A DNA stretch of 64,000 bases, taken from NCBI RefSeq assembly GCF_900167095.1, contig NZ_FUXG01000001.1:186001-250000 (forward strand). The letters run 5' to 3'. The DNA is from Oceanospirillum multiglobuliferum (GTDB lineage: Bacteria; Pseudomonadota; Gammaproteobacteria; Pseudomonadales; Halomonadaceae). A program made the translations under genes and the position numbers. How positions within the stretch are numbered: the first letter of the stretch is position 1; each line of letters opens with the position of its first letter. Below the pieces are notes generated by a model. It was not told the origin of the DNA, did not search any database, and was given only the letters and a program-made list of their open reading frames with translations. Shown here in pieces: positions 10,217-20,378 of the stretch.

Positions 10217-11596
10217 TTACTCCACGCCCTGAACTGCTGAACCAGCGGCAAGAGATTGCACCGCAGATGCAAAAGCTTGTCCACGTGCGACATAGTTAGC
10301 GAACATATCAAAACTGGCACACGCAGGTGAAAGTAAAACAATATCACCCGGCAAGGCTAACTCAGCTGCTTGTTGCACAGCATCGGTCATATCTTGTGCA
10401 AAGTTCAGCGCTAAGGACTTAGGTGCAACAGCGGCAATTTGTGGAACATCTCGTCCGATTAACACCAAAGCTCGGGCATATTGCTGCAAAGGCAATGTGA
10501 GTCCATCAAATTCAGCACCTTTACCATCGCCACCCGCGATCAGAACAATTCGACCTTGAATACCTGCCCCTAAACCATTCAGAGCGGCAACGGTCGCGCC
10601 AACATTAGTGCCTTTTGAATCATCAATAAAACACACTTGATTGAACTCTTTCACTAACTGGCAGCGGTGAGGCAAACCAACAAAATGACGTAAAGTCTCT
10701 AACATTGCTGACATAGGCAGGCCAACACTATGGCCTAAAGCAAGAGCCGCTAGTGCGTTGGCTTGCCCATGACGACCTGTTAACGTGATTTCTGTCGTTG
10801 GTATTAACAGCTCTTTGCCATATGCCAAAAATAATGCGCCCTCACTTTCTCTTAAGCCAAAATGGCCTAAATCAGGCTGATCCAAACCAAAGCTTATTTG
10901 CGTATTTTTAAAGCTATGAACAGGCAGCGTCGCCTCATCTTGTCGATTCACAATAGCGTATTCGCAACCGATATAAATCCGCTGCTTTGCTAGACCATAC
11001 TCCAGCATACTGGGATAACGGTCTAAGTGATCCGCACTCAAATTCAAGATAGAGGCCGCTTTTGCTTTTAAACTATGTGTTGTTTCTAGCTGAAATGAGG
11101 AAAGCTCTAAGACAAATAACCGTGGTTGCTCTGCTTCTGGTTTATCTTTTAGATCCAGCAATAAATCCAATACAGGAATACCGATATTACCGCCCACAGC
11201 TACAGGCCAACCAGCCGTTTCAGCCATCTTGCCAACTAATGTAGTCACCGTACTTTTGGCATTAGAACCTGTAATAGCAACAATAGGCACTGATACCGCA
11301 CGAGAAAATAGCTCAATATCACCCACAACAGATACACCAGAGGCAATAGCGCGAGCAATTGCAGGCTGACTGATAGCAACACCTGGGCTGACCACAAGCT
11401 CTTGCGCTTCGCAGAGCTGCGCTTCATCTAATGGCCCTAACCAAATTTCAGCATCGGGGAAAGCTTGCTCAAACTCATCTAAACCCGCAGGCTTAAAGCG
11501 CGTATCCGCAACTGCAAAGTCCACACCTTGAGCCGCCAAATAACGCGCGCAAGATAACCCTGTCTGGCCTAAACCAATAATCACTGTGTGTGGCAA
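10217..11596 (-). CDS. murD: UDP-N-acetylmuramoyl-L-alanine--D-glutamate ligase MurD
   Basis: Adds D-Glu to UDP-MurNAc-L-Ala. 459 residues. The start codon is TTG (11596-11594) with a GGAAAGGA purine tract just upstream; no ATG gives the conserved N-terminus HTVIIGLGQTGLSCARYLA. Visible: ATP loop VAITGSNAKSTVTTLVGKM (with A where many members have G before KST/KTT) near residue 106, LNLSADHLDRYPSM near residue 183, and FIDDSKGTNVGATVAAL near residue 316. Followed directly by ftsW. Confidence 0.97.
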   Translation of the reverse strand: MPHTVIIGLGQTGLSCARYLAAQGVDFAVADTRFKPAGLDEFEQAFPDAEIWLGPLDEAQLCEAQELVVSPGVAISQPAIARAIASGVSVVGDIELFSRAVSVPIVAITGSNAKSTVTTLVGKMAETAGWPVAVGGNIGIPVLDLLLDLKDKPEAEQPRLFVLELSSFQLETTHSLKAKAASILNLSADHLDRYPSMLEYGLAKQRIYIGCEYAIVNRQDEATLPVHSFKNTQISFGLDQPDLGHFGLRESEGALFLAYGKELLIPTTEITLTGRHGQANALAALALGHSVGLPMSAMLETLRHFVGLPHRCQLVKEFNQVCFIDDSKGTNVGATVAALNGLGAGIQGRIVLIAGGDGKGAEFDGLTLPLQQYARALVLIGRDVPQIAAVAPKSLALNFAQDMTDAVQQAAELALPGDIVLLSPACASFDMFANYVARGQAFASAVQSLAAGSAVQGVE

Positions 11597-11668
11597 AATC
11601 CTTTCCTCTTGCTAACTAAGCAAATTATCTTGATGCCTTAACAACAAAAGCTTAAACCTTAGATCCAA

Positions 11669-12751
11669 CTAACGTAGTTTGATAGTCGCTAATCCAATCA
11701 GTACCAGCACAACGGTAATGATCCAAAAACGTACAATTACCCTTGGCTCTGGCCAGCCTTTCAATTCAAAGTGGTGGTGAATAGGTGCCATGCGGAAAAT
11801 CCGACGCCCTGTCAGCTTAAATGATGCCACCTGCAAAATCACAGAGACCGTCTCCATTACAAAAACGCCCCCCATGATAAAGAGCACGATCTCTTGGCGC
11901 ACAATAACGGCAACAACACCCAAAGCTGCACCTAAAGCCAAAGCGCCTACATCACCCATAAAAACTTGCGCAGGATAAGTGTTAAACCATAAAAAACCTA
12001 AACCAGCACCCGCAATAGTGGCGCAAAATACGATCAGCTCTCCAGAACCTGCGATGTAAGGAATATTTAAATAAGAGGCAAATTGTGTGTGTCCTGACAA
12101 ATAAGCAAAAATGCCTAGTGCCGACGCTACCATCACCGTTGGCAGAATTGCCAGCCCATCTAACCCATCGGTTAGATTAACGGCGTTACTTGTGCCAACG
12201 ATCACAAAATAGGTCAGTACAACAAAAAAGATTCCCATTTCCCAAGAAAAGCTCTTAATAAATGGAATGATCAACGAGGTCTCTGCAACGGAGGGCGCAG
12301 TTTGATATAAAAAAATAGCAGCACCTAGCCCTGCCACTGACTGCCAAAAATACTTCCACTTACCAGGTAAGCCGCGAGAGTTTTTCTCGATGACTTTTCG
12401 GTAATCATCCACCCAACCCACAGCACCAAATAACAGCGTCACTAGCAATACAACCCAAACATAGCGATTACTCAAATCCGCCCATAATAAAGTACTGACT
12501 GCAATTGAGCTGATAATCAATGCACCGCCCATAGTAGGCGTACCGCTTTTGCTTAAATGGCTTTGAGGACCGTCAGTTCGTACTGACTGCCCGATTTGCG
12601 CCTCAACTAGCTTGCGAATCATCAATGGGCCCAGTAACAGTGACAATGCTAAAGCAGTTAAAACACCTAAAATGGCACGTAGCGTTAAATAATCAAAAAC
12701 TCGGAAAGGGCTGTAAAATTGCGCCAACCAATCGGCCAGAATCAAAAGCAT
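11669..12751 (-). CDS. mraY: phospho-MurNAc-pentapeptide translocase MraY
   Basis: Integral membrane enzyme that attaches phospho-MurNAc-pentapeptide to undecaprenyl phosphate, forming lipid I. 360 residues, about ten membrane segments. Catalytic motifs are visible: GTPTMGG near residue 70, [13 protein letters not shown] near residue 109, the [13 protein letters not shown] loop near residue 190, [15 protein letters not shown] near residue 263 and the [18 protein letters not shown] histidine motif near residue 318. Between murF and murD in the usual order. Confidence 0.98.
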   Translation of the reverse strand: MLLILADWLAQFYSPFRVFDYLTLRAILGVLTALALSLLLGPLMIRKLVEAQIGQSVRTDGPQSHLSKSGTPTMGGALIISSIAVSTLLWADLSNRYVWVVLLVTLLFGAVGWVDDYRKVIEKNSRGLPGKWKYFWQSVAGLGAAIFLYQTAPSVAETSLIIPFIKSFSWEMGIFFVVLTYFVIVGTSNAVNLTDGLDGLAILPTVMVASALGIFAYLSGHTQFASYLNIPYIAGSGELIVFCATIAGAGLGFLWFNTYPAQVFMGDVGALALGAALGVVAVIVRQEIVLFIMGGVFVMETVSVILQVASFKLTGRRIFRMAPIHHHFELKGWPEPRVIVRFWIITVVLVLIGLATIKLR

Positions 12752-12778
12752 TTCGGTGTTGTATCCTTTATTTTTCTA

Positions 12779-14203
12779 TTAATTTTGAAGCTGAAGCGGT
12801 TCAACTATGGTTTCCATAGCAGCACTACGTGACCCCTTTACAAGCACCGTACAATTGGCGCTCAACTCTCTTTTTAACTGCTCAACTAAACTTACTTTAT
12901 CAGGCAAGTGCTGTGCACCTGTACCAAAATGATCACTGGCATGTTGACTCAAAGTACCAACTGTATAGAGCTGATCAATGCCTTTATCCTTAGCATATCG
13001 GCCTAAGTCAGCGTGGGCAGATGATGCTGCATCACCTAGCTCACCAATATCACCCAATACCAGAATCTTTTTCCCTGAAATCGCTGACAAAGTGTCTATC
13101 GCTGCACGCACTGATCCGGGGTTAGCATTGTAAGTGTCATTAATCAGACAGGCACCATTTAAACCTGACAGCTGCTGCAAACGACCTTTAATACCAGAAA
13201 AAGCCGTCAATCCTGCCATAATTTCAGCAATTGTAACACCAACTGAAAGTGCGGCAGCTGCTGCCGCCAACGCGTTGGCAACGTTGTGCAAACCTAAAGC
13301 AGGCAATTGAATTTCTGCTGATAAGCTAGGCTCTATAGCACCTCGATCGTAAGATTGTAGCGTAAACTGGCACCCTGATGGTTGTGCTTGAATTTGCTGC
13401 GCGCTCAACACTTGCGACACTGATTCAGGCCAGTTTCGTGATTGCCAAAAATGGCTCATATTAGTTTCTAGCGTGAACAGCGACACTGAACGTGTACCTG
13501 CACAACTTAACCAATAGGCACAATGTGAGTCATCTGCATTAATAACGGCACAAGCCTTTTCAGGCAAGCCTGACAATAGCTCCGCTTTGGCTTGTGCGAT
13601 GTTTTCAATTGAACCAAACTCACCTAAATGTGCGCCAGTGACATTCAATAACACACCCACATCAGGCTGGGCCAATGCCGTAGTGTAGGCAATCTCACCT
13701 AAATGATTCGCACCTAACTCAATTGCCGCAGCTTGATGCTGCGGATCTAAGCGTAACAATGTCAAAGGTACGCCAATATCATTATTGAAATTACCTTGTG
13801 TTATCAGTGTATTACGCTGCTGGGACAATATACTGCCCAGCATCTCTTTTACGGTAGTTTTACCGCTATTGCCAGTGATAGCAATCAATGGAGCTGTAAA
13901 TAAAGTGCGGTTTAGCTGGGCTATTTGCCCCAATGCAATGCGTGTATTTTCAACTAGCCACTGTGGCACAGTTGTTTTTTGAGGCTGACTGACGACTAAA
14001 AAGCCAGCACCCTGCTCTATTACTTGCGCCAAAAACTCATGTGCGTCAAAACGCTCACCTTTTAATGCAACAAAAAGATCACCTTGTTGCACTTGACGCG
14101 AGTCTATTTGAAGACACTTGATCTCAAGTTCAGACTCTGTCTCTGAGCAGATTAACTCTCCGCCAAAGTGATGTTGAAGCTGCTTTAAATTAAGTGGGTA
14201 CAT
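12779..14203 (-). CDS. murF: UDP-MurNAc-tripeptide--D-Ala-D-Ala ligase MurF
   Basis: Adds D-Ala-D-Ala to complete the UDP-MurNAc-pentapeptide. 474 residues from the ATG at 14203, chosen because GGAG stands 6 bases upstream; a TTG four codons earlier is possible. It overlaps murE by 14 bases. Visible: AITGNSGKTTVKEMLGSIL (ATP loop) near residue 107, NFNNDIGVPLTLLRL near residue 136, ELGANHLGEI and INDTYNANPGSVRAAI near residue 330. Confidence 0.97.
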   Translation of the reverse strand: MYPLNLKQLQHHFGGELICSETESELEIKCLQIDSRQVQQGDLFVALKGERFDAHEFLAQVIEQGAGFLVVSQPQKTTVPQWLVENTRIALGQIAQLNRTLFTAPLIAITGNSGKTTVKEMLGSILSQQRNTLITQGNFNNDIGVPLTLLRLDPQHQAAAIELGANHLGEIAYTTALAQPDVGVLLNVTGAHLGEFGSIENIAQAKAELLSGLPEKACAVINADDSHCAYWLSCAGTRSVSLFTLETNMSHFWQSRNWPESVSQVLSAQQIQAQPSGCQFTLQSYDRGAIEPSLSAEIQLPALGLHNVANALAAAAAALSVGVTIAEIMAGLTAFSGIKGRLQQLSGLNGACLINDTYNANPGSVRAAIDTLSAISGKKILVLGDIGELGDAASSAHADLGRYAKDKGIDQLYTVGTLSQHASDHFGTGAQHLPDKVSLVEQLKRELSANCTVLVKGSRSAAMETIVEPLQLQN

Positions 14204-15770
14204 GGTGCGCTCCAATCTTTTGGCTCTGGCTCAGTGCAATCTTTTCAGCAGTAGCTTGTTGCGCTACCCGAGCACACACCACATCATCGAAATAATGACG
14301 CACAGATTGAATCTCTTGATAGTTTTCATGACCTTTCCCAGCAATCAAGACCACATCCTCAACCGCCGCACCTGTAATCGCCTGTTGAATAGCGAGAGCA
14401 CGATCGACCTCAATGTGCACCAATAAAGCGCTGTTAGGTGAAAAACCCGACAGGATCTCTTGCACAATCTGCTCTGGACTTTCGGTCCTTGGGTTATCAC
14501 TGGTTACCCAAATTTGATTTGCGTGCTGCTCTGCAGCTTGTGCCATAAGAGGCCGCTTGCCACGATCTCTATCACCACCACACCCAAAAACACAAATTAG
14601 ACGGCCTTTCAAATGTGCTTTAACGGCTTGCAAGGCATTATTCAAGGCATCTGGCGTATGAGCATAATCAATCACTACTTTTGCCACATCAGGCTGGCTT
14701 AAGAGCTGCATACGGCCTGCAACAGGCTTTAATTGAGCCGCAATGGGTAAAAGCTGTTCCAAACTAAAGCCTGAGCCTAAAAGTGCTGCTAATGCCGCCA
14801 GTACATTGGCAATATTGAACTCACCAAACAAAGGTAGTCTTAATGCATGCTCTCCCCAGCGACCAGCTAGCTGCAATAAAAAACCCTCTGGCAAAGCTTG
14901 CACTGACTCACAGTACAAGTCAGCTTCGGTGTTATATAAACTATAAGTTACACAGTTTTTGGCCTGCTGATGCTCAAGAATAGTTGCGGTAAAGGCATCA
15001 TCTAAATTAAGCACCGACAGAGCAAGATCCGTACATTGAAACAGCTTTAATTTAGCCGCCCCATAACTGTCCATATCACCATGATAATCTAGATGATCTC
15101 GACTTAAATTAGTGAAAATAGCAATCGAAAAAGGCACGCCAGCTATACGCTGTTGATCTAATGCATGGGAAGAGACTTCCATCGCCTGATAAACAAAACC
15201 ATCTTGCTGCAATTTAGCCAGTACAGCATGCAAGCTTATAAGATCAGGCGTTGTATGTGAGGCGGTTTGCAACTGATGAATAGCACCAATACCAACAGTT
15301 CCGATTACCGCGCAAGGTTTTTGCACCGCATCTAATAGCTGCGCCAAGTAATGTGTAACAGACGTTTTACCATTGGTGCCCGTCACCCCTATCAAGCAGC
15401 TGCCATGAGTTGCACCAAGTCCTGTAGATGCTGCTAACCAAGCCCCTAAACGACTACGTAAAGTCTTCAACTCAATAACGGGGATCTGTTGCTCAGCAAA
15501 AGTTTGTAATTCAAAATGGTCTTGATCAGCTTCAACCAGCACAATTGAAGCCCCTTTTGTTATGGCCGCAGAAATAAAGTTTCGACCATCTTGCTGACTA
15601 CCCCTAAGCGCAATAAAGAGATCGCCCGCCTGCACTAGTCTAGAGTCCAGCTGCAAACTGAAGGTTTTGTTGTCTAAAGCTCCTGCAAGCGCCAAAGGCA
15701 ACTCAGGAAAACATTGGCTTAACTGCTCAAGCACTTTACGCGCCATCACATTAATATGATGCGTTTGCAT
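14190..15770 (-). CDS. murE: UDP-MurNAc-dipeptide--meso-diaminopimelate ligase MurE
   Basis: Adds the third stem residue. 526 residues. Visible: LDSRLVQAGDLFIALRG near residue 36, ATP loop GVTGTNGKTSVTHYLAQ near residue 123, NLSRDHLDYHGDM, and the substrate motif VTSDNPRTESPEQI near residue 415. DNPR is the signature of meso-DAP-specific MurE, so the stem peptide should be of the usual Gram-negative type. The ATG overlaps the ftsI stop (TAATG), consistent with translational coupling. Confidence 0.97.
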   Translation of the reverse strand: MQTHHINVMARKVLEQLSQCFPELPLALAGALDNKTFSLQLDSRLVQAGDLFIALRGSQQDGRNFISAAITKGASIVLVEADQDHFELQTFAEQQIPVIELKTLRSRLGAWLAASTGLGATHGSCLIGVTGTNGKTSVTHYLAQLLDAVQKPCAVIGTVGIGAIHQLQTASHTTPDLISLHAVLAKLQQDGFVYQAMEVSSHALDQQRIAGVPFSIAIFTNLSRDHLDYHGDMDSYGAAKLKLFQCTDLALSVLNLDDAFTATILEHQQAKNCVTYSLYNTEADLYCESVQALPEGFLLQLAGRWGEHALRLPLFGEFNIANVLAALAALLGSGFSLEQLLPIAAQLKPVAGRMQLLSQPDVAKVVIDYAHTPDALNNALQAVKAHLKGRLICVFGCGGDRDRGKRPLMAQAAEQHANQIWVTSDNPRTESPEQIVQEILSGFSPNSALLVHIEVDRALAIQQAITGAAVEDVVLIAGKGHENYQEIQSVRHYFDDVVCARVAQQATAEKIALSQSQKIGAHHVPT

Positions 15771-17467
15771 TATTTTGCCCCTGCAACCTGTTTAACCGTG
15801 TCAATATTATCGGGTGCGACATTCAAATAACGCAGGGCATTACCCACTACGCGGGAAAAAATCGGAGCAGCCACTTCACCACCGTAATACTCTTGCCCTG
15901 ATGGGCTATCAATCCAGATTACAGCGACCACTTTTGGATCTGACGCAGGTGCCATACCTGCAAAAATAGCCATATATTCGCTGCCATAACCTGTGCTGCC
16001 AACTTTGTGAACAGTGCCTGTTTTACCCGCAACATGGTAGCCATGAATCGCTGCTCGAGTACCAGTACCCCCTGTTTGAGTCACTGTTTCCATCATTTTC
16101 ACGACCGCTTTAGCCAAGTGTGCGGGCAAAATAACTTCATCAGCAGGCATATCAATGCCCTTCATTAAGCGCACGTACTTTTTCACACCCTGATTGGCCA
16201 ATACCTGATATGCTTGTGCCAATTGCAACGCATTGACAGCGATACCATAGCCATAGGCCATGGTGGCAATTTTAGCTTTTTGCCCTGATAAAGGTGCAAC
16301 CAAAGAGCCTACGCCCTCCCCCGGAAACCCTGTACCCGTACTCTGGCCAAGCCCTACACGCTGTAGAAAAGATGACACCGTATCCTCAGGCATCGACAGC
16401 GCCATTTTTGCAACGCCCACGTTACTAGACTTAGTAATAATATGTGTTAAGTCCAGCACCCCATAATTACGGTGATCCCGAATACTCTGCCCACCTAAAC
16501 GTAAGTAACCCGGCGTAGTGTCAATCTCATCAGTAACCTTATAGTTGCCGCTAGCCAGCCCTGCCGCAACTGTTAGGGGTTTAATCGTTGACCCCGGTTC
16601 AAACAAATCAATTAAGGCACGGTTACGTAATGCGGCTACATCCAACTTAGAGCGATCATTTGGATTAAAAGAAGGTTGGCTCACCATTGCCAATACATCA
16701 CCTGACTTGGCGTCTAATAAAACAACGGCTCCTGATGCCGCACCATGCTGTTCAACCGCTGCCTTCAGCTCACGGTAAGCCATAAACTGTAAAGTTAAGT
16801 CTATAGTTAGAGTCAAATTTCTGCCGGGCTGTGCAGGCTCTACAATATTGAGGTCACGAAATACATGACCGCGACGATCCTTCAGCACTGTTTTACTACC
16901 AGACGTACCCGTTAAAGCCTCGTCAAAGGCCAGCTCAAAGCCCTCTTGTCCCTTATCATCAATATTGGTAAACCCCACTAAATGGGCAGCCATTTCATGA
17001 ACAGGATAGTAACGCTTATATTCTGGCTTAGCGTACACACCGGGAATATCTAGCGCTAAAATCTGATCCGCTTCCAAAGGAATCATGTGGCGCTTTAAGT
17101 ATACAAAACCTTTACCTTCTGACTGCTTCAGCTTTTTCTGCAAACTCGGCAGAGATATTTGTAGATACTTAGCCAATGCTTTCAGCTGAACCTCTGTAGC
17201 CTGAAAGTGCTTAGGATTCATCCAGATTGTAGTAACGGGAGTACTAACAGCTAGAGGCTCACCTTTTCGATCAGTGATCATGCCTCTGTAACCTGGGATA
17301 CTGTCCTCTCGCACGCTACGTGCATCACCTTGTTCTTGCAGGAAGTTACGATCAGCAATATGTAACTGAACCATTCGTCCAGCCAAAAGAAGTCCTGCCA
17401 ATAGTAATACGGTGAGTGCGATAGGATAGCGAAACCCGATGATTGCAAGTGTCGGCTTGGATCTCAT
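15770..17467 (-). CDS. ftsI: septal peptidoglycan transpeptidase FtsI (PBP3)
   Basis: Class B penicillin-binding protein that crosslinks septal peptidoglycan. 565 residues: short cytoplasmic tail, one membrane anchor near residues 14-34, a pedestal domain, then the transpeptidase domain. Active-site motifs: FEPGSTIKP (Ser near residue 293, Lys three later), SSNVG near residue 347, and KTGT in HVAGKTGTVHKV near residue 480. It overlaps ftsL by four bases (ATGA) and murE by one. Confidence 0.97.
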   Translation of the reverse strand: MRSKPTLAIIGFRYPIALTVLLLAGLLLAGRMVQLHIADRNFLQEQGDARSVREDSIPGYRGMITDRKGEPLAVSTPVTTIWMNPKHFQATEVQLKALAKYLQISLPSLQKKLKQSEGKGFVYLKRHMIPLEADQILALDIPGVYAKPEYKRYYPVHEMAAHLVGFTNIDDKGQEGFELAFDEALTGTSGSKTVLKDRRGHVFRDLNIVEPAQPGRNLTLTIDLTLQFMAYRELKAAVEQHGAASGAVVLLDAKSGDVLAMVSQPSFNPNDRSKLDVAALRNRALIDLFEPGSTIKPLTVAAGLASGNYKVTDEIDTTPGYLRLGGQSIRDHRNYGVLDLTHIITKSSNVGVAKMALSMPEDTVSSFLQRVGLGQSTGTGFPGEGVGSLVAPLSGQKAKIATMAYGYGIAVNALQLAQAYQVLANQGVKKYVRLMKGIDMPADEVILPAHLAKAVVKMMETVTQTGGTGTRAAIHGYHVAGKTGTVHKVGSTGYGSEYMAIFAGMAPASDPKVVAVIWIDSPSGQEYYGGEVAAPIFSRVVGNALRYLNVAPDNIDTVKQVAGAK

Positions 17468-17826
17468 TTCATGACCTGCACTTGATTGGGAGAGATCAGC
17501 TGCATCTGCAATGAGTCCCGCGCTATTTGCTCAATACGACTGGGTGAGGCGAGTGTGCTGCGTTCTAAGATTAACTGTCCCCATTCAACCTCATATTGCA
17601 ACTGCCGACGCTCCAAAGCCTGTAGCTGTGTATAAGCTTGACGGTTCTCATAAGCGGCATACACCACCAAAAGCGATGACACAAGCGTCAACAAAGTGAA
17701 GCCTATAAATAAAATAGCGGAATAAGGAACACGGGAAGGTAACAACGCCAGAAGCTCAGCCTGTATTCTGAGCATGAAAGACGGGGACTCATTATGTCGA
17801 GGCGTAGCGCCAATAATTTTAGTCAT
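17464..17826 (-). CDS. ftsL: cell division protein FtsL
   Basis: Small bitopic divisome protein of the FtsQLB complex. 120 residues: cytoplasmic head of about 38 residues, one membrane segment at about 38-60 (AILFIGFTLLTLVSSLLVVYAAY), then a coiled coil with an EVEWGQLILERSTLASPSRIE heptad stretch and a MQLISP end. Sequence conservation in this family is low; identification rests on topology, coiled coil and position between rsmH and ftsI. Confidence 0.93.
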   Translation of the reverse strand: MTKIIGATPRHNESPSFMLRIQAELLALLPSRVPYSAILFIGFTLLTLVSSLLVVYAAYENRQAYTQLQALERRQLQYEVEWGQLILERSTLASPSRIEQIARDSLQMQLISPNQVQVMK

Positions 17827-17926
17827 GCCATACTCTCATAAATGATGGCGATTCAATCGAAGTGACTTACAGCTTGCTCAAGCAGTTGCATACAAGCAAG
17901 CTCAAGCACTCCGACCATTTAATGTA

Positions 17927-18865
17927 TTAAGCTACTTTTTCCGCTATACGCATCACTGCACTACGAGAACGTGCATTAATGCGAACCTCTTCAGCAGACG
18001 GCTTAATTGCTTTACCAACATGCTTCAGACGAATATTCAGCTGATCTTGTGTAAAAGGAATGTGCGGCGGCAAGTGCGTATCCCCCTTTACCATGTCTCG
18101 CATAAAACGCTTTACGATTCGATCTTCTAATGAGTGGAAGCTGATTACAACCAAGCGTCCACCCACTTTCAATAGATCTAAAGATTGCTCTAGGCATAGT
18201 TCCAAATCAGCCAACTCTCGGTTGACATGAATACGAATCCCTTGGAAAGCACGCGTGGCAGGGTTCTTACCCTTTTCCCAAGCGGGATTCGCTTCTTTAA
18301 TGATTTGAGCCAAGCGCCCTGTCCGTGTTATAGGTTCGATCTGGCGTTCAGCCAGAATCGCACGCGCCATACGGCGAGCAAAGCGCTCTTCACCATAGTC
18401 TTTTAACACGCGGATAATTTCATTTTCTGAAGCGTAATTCACAAAGTCAGCGGCAGATTCTCCCGCATCGGGATTCATACGCATATCCAAAGGGCCATCG
18501 TTCATAAAACTGAAGCCACGTTCCGGATCATCAATCTGTGGAGAAGAGACCCCAAGATCCAGCAGAATGCCATCTAACTGGCCTACTACCTGCTCAGATT
18601 CCGCATAGCTTTGCATCTCTGCAAAAGAGCCTTGAAATATTTTAAAACGGCTATCTTGTTGTTCAAGGTTACGAGCTTCCGCCAACGCTAAAGGATCTTT
18701 ATCAACACCGATTAAACGCCCTTCGGCATCCAGCTGATTAAGAATGGCGCGGGAATGCCCACCTCGACCAAAAGTGCCATCAACATAAGTGCCAGATGGT
18801 GACTGAACTAAAGCCTCTACGGCTTCATTCAACAAAACGGTCAGGTGTTGAAAAGCTTGTGTCAT
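17927..18865 (-). CDS. rsmH: 16S rRNA (cytosine-1402-N4) methyltransferase RsmH
   Basis: SAM-dependent methyltransferase acting on C1402 of 16S rRNA. 312 residues. Visible: [15 protein letters not shown] loop [16 protein letters not shown] near residue 28, [30 protein letters not shown] near residue 104, and [15 protein letters not shown] near residue 225. It is the first gene of the dcw block; no mraZ precedes it. Instead the RNase P RNA gene ends about 80 bases upstream. Its partner rsmI (2'-O-methylation of the same nucleotide) lies on the other side of rnpB. Confidence 0.97.
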   Translation of the reverse strand: MTQAFQHLTVLLNEAVEALVQSPSGTYVDGTFGRGGHSRAILNQLDAEGRLIGVDKDPLALAEARNLEQQDSRFKIFQGSFAEMQSYAESEQVVGQLDGILLDLGVSSPQIDDPERGFSFMNDGPLDMRMNPDAGESAADFVNYASENEIIRVLKDYGEERFARRMARAILAERQIEPITRTGRLAQIIKEANPAWEKGKNPATRAFQGIRIHVNRELADLELCLEQSLDLLKVGGRLVVISFHSLEDRIVKRFMRDMVKGDTHLPPHIPFTQDQLNIRLKHVGKAIKPSAEEVRINARSRSAVMRIAEKVA

Positions 18866-18905
18866 GATGTGTTCTGAATTTGATTTGCGTTAGCCAGATC
18901 AACAA

Positions 18906-18933
18906 CCGCTTAGAAAACAAGTTTACTAAGCGG
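18906..18933 (-). terminator. hairpin downstream of rnpB, likely terminator
   Basis: On the minus strand CCGCTTAG and CTAAGCGG form a perfect 8-bp stem, with an inner AAAC/GTTT extension. It begins about 15 bases after the expected RNase P RNA 3' end and is followed by TTGTTGAT, a weak T tract. It stands 40 bases before the rsmH start, so it would separate rnpB from the dcw operon. Confidence 0.5.
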
Positions 18934-18947
18934 CCGAAGCAAATGAT

Positions 18948-19318
<371 letters not shown>

Positions 19319-19327
19319 GCGAGCAAG

Positions 19328-19357
19328 GATATAAGGAAGCCCCACATCAAACAACTA
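19328..19357 (-). promoter_or_regulatory. candidate promoter of rnpB
   Basis: Minus-strand TAGTTG, 17-base spacer, TTATAT, ending about ten bases before the RNase P RNA 5' end. It sits in the 45-base gap after the rsmI stop. Elements match the sigma-70 consensus only partly. Confidence 0.4.
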
Positions 19358-19363
19358 GTTTTT

Positions 19364-20212
19364 TTAATTGTCGCTTTGTAATGCCAAGGCCTGCTGATAA
19401 AGTGCATTTTTCTTTTGACCTGTAATTTTAGCTGTCAGTGCCGCAGCCTGCTTGACAGGCAACTCTTCTAATAAGAGTTTTAACACCTGCTCTGCTGCTA
19501 TTTGCAGTGATTCAGACTCCTCTTGCTCTGGAGCTCCTGCAAGCACAAGCACAAACTCACCTCTCTGCTGATTCGGATCAGCCTGTACCCAAGTTATGAT
19601 CTGTTCAATTGAGCCAGATAGAATCGTCTCAAACGTTTTAGTCAACTCACGTGCCAACGTTAACAAGCGATCAGGGCCAAACACCGCTTGTAAATCATTC
19701 AGACATTCAACAATACGGTGCGGCGATTCATAAAACACCATAGTTCTAGGTTCATTCAACAGCGTTTGCAGCTGTTTTTTGCGACCGCTGCTCTTAGCGG
19801 GTAAGAAGCCCTCGAAGCAAAAACGGTTAGTTGCCAAACCTGCCGCAGACAGCGCCGCAACCATAGCGCAAGGGCCAGGCACTGGCACCACCTTAAAACC
19901 AGCCTGCCGCACCGCCTGAACCAAAACAAAGCCAGGATCAGATATTAAAGGCGTTCCTGCATCTGAGACTAGCGCAATTGAAAGCCCTGATGCTAAATCA
20001 GCCAACACCTTTTCAACTCGCTGATGCTCATTATGGTCATGTACAGAAAACAGTGGCTTGTTGATAGTAAAATACATCAACAGCTGTCGAGTATGCCTAG
20101 TATCTTCTGCTGCAATCAAATCCACTGAGCGCAATACTGTTAAAGCACGTTCTGAAATATCTGCAAGATTACCAATTGGAGTGGCAACCACGTACAATAT
20201 GGACTCTGACAT
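19364..20212 (-). CDS. rsmI: 16S rRNA (cytidine-1402-2'-O) methyltransferase RsmI
   Basis: Methylates the ribose of C1402 of 16S rRNA; RsmH modifies the base of the same nucleotide. 282 residues of the tetrapyrrole methylase fold: LYVVATPIGNLADISERAL at the N-terminus, AEDTRHTRQLL near residue 35, SDAGTPLISDPGFVLV near residue 82, VPVPGPCAMVAALSAAGL near residue 110, and FYESPHRIVE near residue 159. Divergent from lpoA, exactly as yraL-yraM in enterics. Confidence 0.97.
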   Translation of the reverse strand: MSESILYVVATPIGNLADISERALTVLRSVDLIAAEDTRHTRQLLMYFTINKPLFSVHDHNEHQRVEKVLADLASGLSIALVSDAGTPLISDPGFVLVQAVRQAGFKVVPVPGPCAMVAALSAAGLATNRFCFEGFLPAKSSGRKKQLQTLLNEPRTMVFYESPHRIVECLNDLQAVFGPDRLLTLARELTKTFETILSGSIEQIITWVQADPNQQRGEFVLVLAGAPEQEESESLQIAAEQVLKLLLEELPVKQAAALTAKITGQKKNALYQQALALQSDN

Positions 20213-20256
20213 CTTTGAAACCTTTACTGATTAATGGTTACCTGCGTAAATCGCTA

Positions 20257-20284
20257 TTAAAAACTGACCGATAACCGTTATATT
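20257..20284 (+). promoter_or_regulatory. candidate promoter of lpoA
   Basis: TTAAAA, 16-base spacer, TATATT, about 95 bases before the lpoA ATG. Moderate match to sigma-70. Confidence 0.35.
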
Positions 20285-20293
20285 GATGCTTTA

Positions 20294-20309
20294 AGCCGAT
20301 CACTCGGCT
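20294..20309. repeat. short perfect palindrome between rsmI and lpoA
   Basis: AGCCGA-TCAC-TCGGCT, a perfect 6-bp inverted repeat with a 4-base centre, ten bases after the candidate lpoA -10 element. Could be an operator or a leader hairpin; no other evidence. Confidence 0.4.
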
Positions 20310-20378
20310 ACGAATTTATTCTGACCTTACTGAGCACAAAAACACTCTCTTAACACTGAGTCACTCAAGAGTTAATTT

